A stretch of DNA of 6,967 nucleotides from Thermoplasmata archaeon. Its GTDB lineage: Archaea; Thermoplasmatota; Thermoplasmata; UBA184. The notes under the pieces were generated by a model that was given only the letters and a program-made list of their open reading frames with translations, did not search any database and had not been told where the DNA came from. Location of the stretch: positions 1 through 6,967 of the forward strand of contig JASHXN010000131.1 in NCBI GenBank assembly GCA_030043505.1. Direction: 5' to 3'. A program made the position numbers and the translations under genes. This document shows positions 1 through 6,005 of the stretch, one piece after another; within the stretch, counting starts at the first letter, position 1, and every line of letters starts with the position of its first letter.

Positions 1-581
1 GGCGGGAGTCCCGCGTCCTGGAACGCGCGGGCGAGCTCCAGCGACGAGAGCGGGGTCCAGCTCGCCGGCTTGAGCACCACGGTGTTGCCGACGACGAGCG
101 CCGGGGCGATCTTCCAGACCGCCATCATGATCGGGTAGTTCCACGGGGTGATCGACGCCACGACGCCGACCGGCTCGCGCCGGAAGATCGTCGTCCCGTC
201 GCCCGTGTACTCGGCCGCCGCCTTCCCCTCGAGCGTCCGTCCGGCGCCGGCGTAGAACGACAGGTTGTCGACGGAGAACGGGAGGTCGGCGTCGGCGGCC
301 TGCTTGATCGTCTTCCCTTGGTTGCGGCTCTCCAGCTCCGCGATCGCGGCGAGCCGCTCCTGCAGCAGCGCGGCGGCCTTCAGGAACACTTCGGCGCGGC
401 CCCGGGGCGGCAGCCGCGGCCAGGGACCGCGGTCGAACGCCGCGCGCGCGGCGTCGACCGCCTTGCGCACGTCCTCGCGGGTTCCCCTCGGGACCGTCCC
501 CAGCGGCGCGCGGTCGAACGGGCTGACGACGGGCATCGTCTCCCCGCCGCTGGCGGCGGTCCACTCCCCGCCGATCAACAT
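1..581 (-). CDS. Aldehyde dehydrogenase, N-terminal part (3' end outside window)
   Basis: NAD(P)-dependent oxidation of an aldehyde to the acid, in the cytoplasm. The reading frame is open for 193 codons from the ATG at 581 to the left edge with no stop. It begins MLIGGEW, the usual ALDH N-terminus. PWNYP lies at residues 146-150, with the conserved Asn148 of the oxyanion hole, and LKPAS follows with Lys171, which contacts the cofactor ribose/phosphate. The catalytic Cys and Glu would lie beyond the window. The stretches ELESRNQGK (82-90) and VASITPWNYP recall gamma-aminobutyraldehyde dehydrogenase (YdcW/PatD) and betaine-aldehyde dehydrogenases; the exact substrate is inference. An in-frame GTG at 593 is a serious alternative start, because GAGAGG (600-605) lies 6 nt upstream of it and the added VDRT matches the short leader of relatives. 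The gene is transcribed divergently from the binding-protein gene. Confidence 0.93.
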   Translation of the reverse strand, partial: MLIGGEWTAASGGETMPVVSPFDRAPLGTVPRGTREDVRKAVDAARAAFDRGPWPRLPPRGRAEVFLKAAALLQERLAAIAELESRNQGKTIKQAADADLPFSVDNLSFYAGAGRTLEGKAAAEYTGDGTTIFRREPVGVVASITPWNYPIMMAVWKIAPALVVGNTVVLKPASWTPLSSLELARAFQDAGLP

Positions 582-715
582 CGTACGGTCCACGGCCGGC
601 CTCTCGACGGCGCCACGACGGAGGCCGCTAAGACGGTGCCGTTCCCGGGGAGGTCCTCGGGGGAACCCATTTCAAGGCGGGCGCCTATCGGGAGACGTCC
701 TTCCGGCGGCGCACG
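582..715. promoter_or_regulatory. Divergent intergenic region between aldehyde dehydrogenase and binding protein
   Basis: Both flanking genes must be transcribed outward from this 134-bp gap (122 bp if the dehydrogenase starts at the GTG at 593), so it should hold two promoters. On the plus side, CGCCTATCGG (682-691) places a TAT centred 29 nt before the ATG at 716. That is the expected spacing for an archaeal TATA element driving a leaderless mRNA, and no Shine-Dalgarno sequence lies within 15 nt of the ATG. The element is a poor consensus match and no clear BRE precedes it. On the minus side CTTAGC (627-632) is the only A/T-containing candidate. The region also holds the inverted repeat described separately and a short palindrome AGGCG-GG-CGCCT (675-686). 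The intergenic role follows from gene layout; the individual boxes are weak. Confidence 0.45.
641..666. repeat. Inverted repeat GTTCCC-N14-GGGAAC, candidate operator
   Basis: GTTCCC (641-646) and its exact reverse complement GGGAAC (661-666) are separated by 14 bp. The spacer itself contains the small palindrome GAGG-T-CCTC (650-658). The dyad lies in the middle of the divergent promoter region, about 60 nt from the dehydrogenase start and 50 nt from the binding-protein start, where a dimeric regulator could control both genes. Six-base GC-rich arms can arise by chance in DNA of this composition, so an operator role is only a suggestion. Confidence 0.3.
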
Positions 716-2593
716 ATGAACCCGGCGGTGCGGAACGCCTGCGTCCTGGCGATCGTCGCCGTTCTGATCGGAACGATCGTCGTCATCCACGACCAGAACA
801 CCGGATGCGTGACCGTCCGCCAACGCAACCCGCTCGTCATCGACCAGTCGGAGATCCCCGACTCGCTCGACCCGGACGTCACGTTCTCGACCCCGGGGTG
901 GGCGATCGTGCAGCAGGTCTACCAGGGCCTCGTGCAGTACAACGGCTCCAGCGCGACGAACTTCTCCGGGGTGCTGGCGAAGAACTGGACCGAGTCGCCG
1001 AACGGCCTCCACTGGAACTTCACGCTGCGCAGCGGCGTGCACTTCTCCAACGGCGACCCGTACAACGCCTACGTCCAGTGGTTCAGCTTCTACCGCAGCC
1101 TGCTGCTCGAGCAGGGCCCGCAGTTCATCCTCGAGCAGAACTTCTACTCGACCGACTTCAACCCGGCCAACCCCCTGAACTACTCCTCCAATCAGACGAA
1201 CATCTCGCAGAACAACACGACGCTGATCCACGACCTGAACACGTGGAACTTTGACGACCCGACGAACCAAGAGATCGACCTGATGGAACAGGCGAATCAA
1301 TCGTTCCAGGTCCTGAACTCTTCCGCCATCGAACTGAACGTCGGCTACGGCTACCTCGGGCCCGGCCCGTACACCTACCTTCTCGCGTCGATCTCGGCGC
1401 CGAACTCGTACGCCGTCGACCCGAACGTCGTCCAGGCGCACGGCGGGGTCCAGGAAGGGGAGGTCAACGACTGGATGGCGAACGACATGGTCGGCACGGG
1501 GCCGTACTACCTAGCGTACTACGACGGTCTACCGGGCGCGGGCTACACCCTGAAACCGGACCCGAACTACTGGGGGGCGGCGGCGTTCCGGCAGGAGCCG
1601 TGGAACCTCGACATCGAGCCGGCGAACACCACGATCGAGGTGATCTTCCAGGACTCGGTCGACATCACGACCAACGACCTCGAGAAGGGGTACGTCGGCG
1701 AGGCGTCGTTCGCCTACATCGGCCCGTCGACCGTCAAGATGCTCACGGGGCTGAGCTGCCTCTCCGTTCAGTTCCTGCCCACGATCTACGGCGCCACCAG
1801 CGGCTCGTGGTGGATCTACCTGAACCAGAACACGTTCCCGTTCAACAACCTCTCCGTGCGCGAAGCGATCGCGCACGCGATCAACTACCCGCAGATCATC
1901 GCCAACGCCTTCGGAGGCTACGCGACGCAGTGGGTCGGCCCGGTCCCGCCGTCGTACCCGTACTACAACCCGGACAACCTCACGCCGTACGCCTACAACC
2001 TCACGCTCGCGCGCGCGGAGATCGCCGACTCCCCGTGCGCCCACGGCGGCTGCTCCGGGCCGATCAAGTACGCCTACCTGACCGACGGCATCGACTGGTT
2101 CGAGACCGCCCAGTTCCTGACCGCCGACCTGAAGCAGATCGGCCTCAACATCGTGCCGACGCCGATCTCGCTCGACGAGCTGTACTCCGAGCAGGCGCCG
2201 AACAGCGCGGGGACGTGCACCTCCCTCACCAACGCGAACGGCGGGCCGTTCCCGATGGGCCAGGAGTTCTACACGTCCGACTACGTCTCCCCGGACGACT
2301 GGACGCAGAACGACGCGGTCTGGGACGGGAGCGCCAACCTCTGCATGTCGTCCTACAACGACACGACGGTGAACCAGCTCGTCTACGCGGCGGCGAGCTC
2401 GTCGAACGCGACGACGCTCACGAACGATTACGCCAACATGACGCGGCTGATGTACAACAACTACACCGACATCTGGCTCGTCGTCCCGACCTCCGTGGCG
2501 GTCTACTCGACCGAGCTCCGCGGCGTCCTGCAGAACCCGATGGGGAGCGCCGAGCCGTACGTGATCGGGCTGAACACCCAGTGGGTCGCCTGA
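716..2593 (+). CDS. Extracytoplasmic solute-binding protein, family 5 (peptide/nickel ABC importer)
   Basis: Captures substrate outside the membrane and delivers it to the permease pair. The 625-residue product has a hydrophobic segment at about residues 8-25 and no good lipobox, so it is probably held by an uncleaved N-terminal anchor. SBP_bac_5 features follow: LVIDQSEIPDSLDPD (40-54), VYQGLVQYN (68-76), LAKNWTESPNGLHWNFTLRS (87-106) with VHFSNGDP (108-115), GTGPYYL (260-266) and NLSVREAIAHAINYPQI (378-394). There are about 19 N-x-S/T sequons (for example N76, N90, N155, N304, N421, N582). By my count there are over 50 Asp/Glu against about 16 Lys/Arg, which suits a glycosylated archaeal surface protein. 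The length is somewhat above the usual 500-600. The ATG at 716 is chosen because it places the anchor at the very N-terminus and no start lies just upstream. Substrate is unknown. It converges on the transporter operon that it presumably serves. Confidence 0.93.
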   Translation: MNPAVRNACVLAIVAVLIGTIVVIHDQNTGCVTVRQRNPLVIDQSEIPDSLDPDVTFSTPGWAIVQQVYQGLVQYNGSSATNFSGVLAKNWTESPNGLHWNFTLRSGVHFSNGDPYNAYVQWFSFYRSLLLEQGPQFILEQNFYSTDFNPANPLNYSSNQTNISQNNTTLIHDLNTWNFDDPTNQEIDLMEQANQSFQVLNSSAIELNVGYGYLGPGPYTYLLASISAPNSYAVDPNVVQAHGGVQEGEVNDWMANDMVGTGPYYLAYYDGLPGAGYTLKPDPNYWGAAAFRQEPWNLDIEPANTTIEVIFQDSVDITTNDLEKGYVGEASFAYIGPSTVKMLTGLSCLSVQFLPTIYGATSGSWWIYLNQNTFPFNNLSVREAIAHAINYPQIIANAFGGYATQWVGPVPPSYPYYNPDNLTPYAYNLTLARAEIADSPCAHGGCSGPIKYAYLTDGIDWFETAQFLTADLKQIGLNIVPTPISLDELYSEQAPNSAGTCTSLTNANGGPFPMGQEFYTSDYVSPDDWTQNDAVWDGSANLCMSSYNDTTVNQLVYAAASSSNATTLTNDYANMTRLMYNNYTDIWLVVPTSVAVYSTELRGVLQNPMGSAEPYVIGLNTQWVA

Positions 2594-2599
2594 GCCCGG

Positions 2600-3817
2600 C
2601 TACGGCGCCGGGGCGGCGGGGGCCGCGGTCGAAGGCCCCGTCTCCAGCAGCGACGCCGGCGGCACGTCCTTGATCTCTTCCGCCCGGTGGCAGGCCATCC
2701 GCTGTCCCGGCAGCCCCGGAAGCTCCCGCAGCACCGGGTCCTCGACCCGGCAGCGATCGATGACGAACGGGCACCGGGGGGCGAAGCGGCATCCGGGGGG
2801 CGGGTCGATCAGCGACGGAACGTCCCCGCCGATGCGGAAGCGGCTGCGCCGCCGCCGGGCGTCGGCGACCGGGACGGCGGCGAGGAGCGCCTTGGTGTAC
2901 GGGTGGATCGGGTGCTCGAGCACCCCGCGGACCGGACCGATCTCTACGATCTGGCCCAGGTACATCACCGCCACGCGGTCCGCGACGTAGCGGATGGCGG
3001 CGACGTTGTGCGTGATCAGGAGGAACGCGATCCCTTGCTCGCGCTGCACCTCGACCAGCCGGTTGAGGATCTGCGCCTGAACGGCGACGTCCAGCGCGCT
3101 CGTCGGCTCGTCCAGGACGATCAGGCGGGGACGGACGCTCAGCGCCCGGGCGAGCGAAAGGCGTTGCCGCCCCCCGCCGGAGAACTCGTGGGGATACTGG
3201 TCGAGGCAGTCGACCGGTAGGCCGACGGTCGGCAGCAGCTCGCGCACCCTCTGGCGGAGATCCTCGCGCCGAAGGCGGGGCGGGAGCGCCGGGATCGCCG
3301 GCAGATCGGGGGCCGCGGCGGATCCTCCTGCGGCCCCGTCCGCGGAAGGGCGCCCGGTCCCGCGCCGGCGCTCCCGACGGGCGTCCCGCCGGGCGCGTCG
3401 CAGCCGTTGGCGGTCGACCCGCTCCTGCGCGCGGATCGGCTCGGAGATCACCTGCCAGGCCTTCAACCGGGGGTCGAGCGAACCGACCGGGTCTTGGAAG
3501 ACGACCTGGACGTTGCGGCGCCACTGCCGGAGGGCTCCGCCGCGGAGCTTCTCGACCTCCCGGCCCTCGAACCGCAGGACCCCGGAGGTCGGGTCGTGCA
3601 GCCGGGCGACCAGCCAACCGAGCGTCGTCTTGCCGGAGCCGGATTCTCCGATGAGCCCGAGCGTCTCGCCGGCCCCGACCGAGAGGGAGAGACGGTCGAC
3701 CGCCCGGACCGCGCGGGCCCGCTGGCCGTGGAAGAACTCCGTCGCCGTGCGCGGGAGCGGGAAGCGCTTCTCGAGGTCGACGATCTCGAGCAGCGGCGGG
3801 GGGGCGGCGGCGCTCAC
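2600..3817 (-). CDS. dppF: Dipeptide/oligopeptide ABC transporter ATP-binding protein (DppF/OppF type)
   Basis: One of two ATPases powering the importer; it sits on the cytoplasmic face of the permeases. The start is the GTG at 3817, which overlaps the upstream TGA (GTGA); a perfect GGAGG (3831-3835) precedes it. The product has 405 residues. Visible motifs: LEIVDLEKRF (10-19) and the OppF-like FFHGQ (28-32); Walker A GESGSGKTT (57-65); Q-loop Gln108 in VVFQDPVGSLDPR; signature FSGGGRQR (212-219); Walker B LIVLDEP (232-238) with Glu237; D-loop SALD (240-243); H-loop His270 in [12 protein letters not shown] (305-312). The C-terminal oligo_HPY domain has four Cys (343, 349, 356, 376). Two oddities: the signature reads SGGG rather than SGGQ, and an Arg/Ala/Gly/Pro-rich insertion fills about residues 131-184. 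It ends in TAG, 6 bp from the convergent binding-protein gene. The dppF versus oppF name is by family only. Confidence 0.93.
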   Translation of the reverse strand: MSAAAPPPLLEIVDLEKRFPLPRTATEFFHGQRARAVRAVDRLSLSVGAGETLGLIGESGSGKTTLGWLVARLHDPTSGVLRFEGREVEKLRGGALRQWRRNVQVVFQDPVGSLDPRLKAWQVISEPIRAQERVDRQRLRRARRDARRERRRGTGRPSADGAAGGSAAAPDLPAIPALPPRLRREDLRQRVRELLPTVGLPVDCLDQYPHEFSGGGRQRLSLARALSVRPRLIVLDEPTSALDVAVQAQILNRLVEVQREQGIAFLLITHNVAAIRYVADRVAVMYLGQIVEIGPVRGVLEHPIHPYTKALLAAVPVADARRRRSRFRIGGDVPSLIDPPPGCRFAPRCPFVIDRCRVEDPVLRELPGLPGQRMACHRAEEIKDVPPASLLETGPSTAAPAAPAP

Positions 3818-4950
3818 GGCAGCTTCGCCACCTCCGACGCGAAATGGCAGGCGCTCCGGTGCCCGGCCCCGGGCTCGACCGAGCCCAGGGGGGGCGGCGG
3901 TTCCGCCGCGCAGACCGGTTGCTGGAGCGGGCAGCGCGGGTGGAACCGGCAGCCGGGCGGCGGGTGCGAGAGGTTGGGGACCTGGCCGGCGATCGTCGTC
4001 AGCGGACCATCGGACTTGTAGCGGGTCGGGATCGTCCGGAGCAGCGCCTTCGTGTACGGGTGGCGCGGCGCCTCGAAGAGGTCCGCGACCGCGCCGAACT
4101 CGACGAGCCGCCCGGCGTACATGACCCCGAGTTCGTCCGCCGTCTCCGCGACGACGCCGAGGTCGTGGCTGATGAACAGCACCGAGGTGTGGACCTCCTC
4201 GATCAGCTCCTTCATCAGCGTGAGGACCTGCGCCTGGATCGTCACGTCCAGCGCGCTCGTCGGCTCGTCCGCGATGAGCAGGGCGGGCTTCGCCGACAGC
4301 GCCATCGCGATCATCACACGCTGGCGCATCCCGCCCGACAGCTCGTGCGGGTAGAGGCGCAGGATCGTCTCCGGGTCGTTGATCCGGACGAGCTTCAGGT
4401 AGTCGAGGACCTCCTCGCGGAGGTCGGGACGGTGCTCCAGCGCCCGGCGGGCGGCGGTCGTCGCGCCCGCGGGCACGAACGGCCGAGCGAGCGCGTCGCC
4501 GGCCGACGGCGCGCTCGCCCGGGAGTAGTCGAACGGACCGGATTCGACCGCGGCGGCGGCCGGCCGCCCGTCCTCGCGTTGCCGACGGACGTAGATCGCC
4601 TCGGCCACCTGGTCGTAGATGCGGAACGCCGGGTTCAGCGAGTTGAGCGGTTCCTGGAAGACCATGCTGATGCCGGTCCCGCGGAACGCCGGCATCTTCC
4701 ACTGCGGGACCTTCACGAGGTCGACGCCGCGGAAGAGGATCCGGCCGGAACCGATCGTCGCGGGCGGCTCCGGGAGCAGACGGGGGATCGCCTGCGCGAG
4801 CGTGCTCTTGCCGCAGCCGGTCTCGCCGACGATGCCGACGACGTGGCCGGTCGGCACGTCGAACGTGACGTCCGTCACGGCGTGGAACCGGCCGGCGCCG
4901 ATCACGTAGTCGATGCTGAGCCCTTCGATGGCGACGGCCGCCTCGGTCAT
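3814..4950 (-). CDS. dppD: Dipeptide/oligopeptide ABC transporter ATP-binding protein (DppD/OppD type)
   Basis: Partner ATPase of the DppF-like subunit, hydrolysing ATP to drive import. The ATG at 4950 overlaps the dppC stop in ATGA and is preceded by a purine-rich GGGGAGGGGAG tract (4960-4970). Product length is 378 residues. Motifs: Walker A GETGCGKS (42-49); Q-loop Gln99 in [12 protein letters not shown]; signature [15 protein letters not shown] (204-218), the form typical of DppD/OppD; Walker B LLIADEP (224-230) with Glu229; D-loop SALD (232-235); H-loop His262 in [16 protein letters not shown] (297-304). The C-terminal oligo_HPY region has four Cys (334, 340, 347, 368) in the GCRFHPRCP...C...C arrangement. 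A low-complexity insertion of about 47 residues lies between the Q-loop and the signature (about 121-175). The catalytic motifs are intact, so it is expected to be active. It is translationally coupled to both neighbours. Confidence 0.95.
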   Translation of the reverse strand: MTEAAVAIEGLSIDYVIGAGRFHAVTDVTFDVPTGHVVGIVGETGCGKSTLAQAIPRLLPEPPATIGSGRILFRGVDLVKVPQWKMPAFRGTGISMVFQEPLNSLNPAFRIYDQVAEAIYVRRQREDGRPAAAAVESGPFDYSRASAPSAGDALARPFVPAGATTAARRALEHRPDLREEVLDYLKLVRINDPETILRLYPHELSGGMRQRVMIAMALSAKPALLIADEPTSALDVTIQAQVLTLMKELIEEVHTSVLFISHDLGVVAETADELGVMYAGRLVEFGAVADLFEAPRHPYTKALLRTIPTRYKSDGPLTTIAGQVPNLSHPPPGCRFHPRCPLQQPVCAAEPPPPLGSVEPGAGHRSACHFASEVAKLP

Positions 4951-6002
4951 CCGGTCGGGCTCCCCTCCCCGAACGTTCCCCCCGGCGTCGGGGGCTCCGG
5001 CGCGGGGTCGTTCTCCTCGTCCGACGGCACGCGGGGCGCCGGTCCGGCGGCGTCCGTCGTGCCGCCGAGGACCCGGCGGCTGCGCGGGTCGAGGACGTCC
5101 CGCAGGCCGTCGCCCAGCAGGCTGAACGAAAGGACCGTGACGAAGATCGCAAGCCCGGGGGCCAGCACCGTCCACGGCGTCCCGAGGATCCCCGGCTGCT
5201 GGTACGTCGCGATCATGCTCCCCCACTCCGGCGTGATCGGGTAGTTGACGCCGAGGCCGACGTAGCCGATCGTGGAGAGCGTGACCAGCACCGTCCCGAT
5301 GTCGAGGGTGAAGTAGACGATGACCGGCTCCAGCGCGTTGCGCAGCACGTGCCGGAGCACGATCCGGCCCTCGGTGACCCCGGCGGCGCGCGCGGCGGTG
5401 ACGTACGGCAGGTGCTTGATGGCGAGCGTCTCGCCGCGGACCAGCCGAACGTAGTACGGCCACCAGGTGAGCAGCACGGCGACGATCAGCTGCCAGACCC
5501 CGCGACCGAGCGAGACGGCGATCGCCAGCGCGAGGATCAGGCTCGGGAACGAGAGGAAGACGTCCGTGATGCGGAGGATCGCGGCGGAGAGCCAGGCGCC
5601 CGCCGTCCCCGGTTTATCCCAGAACCCGGCGACCAGCCCGAGCGCGCCGCCCGAGACGAGGGCGATCCCGGCGATCGCGAAGGCGATGAGCAGGTCGAAC
5701 GGGAGCGCGTAGAGGACCTCCGAGTAGATGTCGAGCCCACCGTCGTCCGTCCCGAACGGATGGGCCCACGACGGCGCCTGGCCGTACGCCCCGGTCGGCG
5801 CGTCGCTCGCGTACGGCGTCAGGAGGCGCGGGGCGACGGTGATGATCACCGCGGTGGCGCCGATCAGGACGACGAGCACGAAGCCGACGAGGGTGAGCGG
5901 GTTCGCCCGCAGGATCCGCCAGAACGTGGCCGCGGAGCGCCGGGCGGCGCGCGCGCGGGCCCGGAGCGTGCCGGCGCCGGGTCCCCCCTCGGCCGCGGTC
6001 GT
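4947..6002 (-). CDS. dppC: Dipeptide/oligopeptide ABC transporter permease (DppC type), apparent ACG start
   Basis: Integral membrane half of the translocation channel. The frame from the dppB stop (TAG, 6006-6008) to the TGA at 4947 encodes TFWRILRANPLTLVGFVLVV, the normal DppC N-terminus with TM1. HPFGTDDGGLDIYSEVLYA and the EAA loop YVTAARAAGVTEGRIVLRHV follow; the latter is the site that contacts the ATPases. About six TM segments are visible, then LDPR and a 44-residue Pro/Gly/acidic tail. No ATG, GTG or TTG occurs in frame until the GTG at 5879, which lies inside TM1 and would remove the conserved FWRxxRxNPL segment. A GGAGG at 6009-6013 ends 6 nt before an ACG at 6002 (3 nt before a second ACG at 6005), so I place initiation at 6002, giving 351 residues. 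The conservative fallback is 4947-5879 with 310 residues. The protein identity is secure; the start is not. Confidence 0.85.
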   Translation of the reverse strand, partial: TTAAEGGPGAGTLRARARAARRSAATFWRILRANPLTLVGFVLVVLIGATAVIITVAPRLLTPYASDAPTGAYGQAPSWAHPFGTDDGGLDIYSEVLYALPFDLLIAFAIAGIALVSGGALGLVAGFWDKPGTAGAWLSAAILRITDVFLSFPSLILALAIAVSLGRGVWQLIVAVLLTWWPYYVRLVRGETLAIKHLPYVTAARAAGVTEGRIVLRHVLRNALEPVIVYFTLDIGTVLVTLSTIGYVGLGVNYPITPEWGSMIATYQQPGILGTPWTVLAPGLAIFVTVLSFSLLGDGLRDVLDPRSRRVLGGTTDAAGPAPRVPSDEENDPAPEPPTPGGTFGEGSPTG

Positions 6003-6005
6003 CGT

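Noticed and set aside
797..808. Possible lipobox at Cys31 (NTGC) of the binding protein
   Set aside because: Position -3 is Asn, not Leu/Val/Ile, and six polar residues separate the Cys from the hydrophobic segment; an uncleaved anchor is more likely.
265..1254. Plus-strand open frame of 329 codons across the dehydrogenase and binding-protein gene
   Set aside because: Arg/Pro/Ala-rich shadow of two better-supported genes, typical of GC-rich DNA.
2594..2599. Terminator between the convergent genes
   Set aside because: Only 6 bp are available and no T-rich stretch lies on either strand nearby.
3087..4270. Identical 27-bp segments at 3087-3113 and 4244-4270
   Set aside because: They encode the conserved Walker B/D-loop region of two paralogous ATPases, not a mobile or CRISPR repeat.
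2600..5152. Single 850-residue minus-strand frame covering the DppF-like gene with a long N-terminal extension
   Set aside because: The extension is an Arg/Pro-rich out-of-frame reading of the DppD-like gene; ABC homology begins only at the GTG at 3817.
3844..5244. Plus-strand open frame of 466 codons opposite the ATPase and permease genes
   Set aside because: Antisense shadow with Arg/Asp/Val-rich composition and no recognisable domain.
3814..5463. N-terminally extended version of the DppD-like ATPase starting at 5463
   Set aside because: Residues before the ATG at 4950 are an out-of-frame reading of dppC and have no ABC homology; the ATGA overlap gives the natural start.
4947..5879. GTG at 5879 as the true start of the DppC-like permease
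   Set aside because: It lies inside TM1 and discards the conserved FWRILRANPL segment encoded in frame upstream; no Shine-Dalgarno sequence was noted there. Kept only as a fallback.
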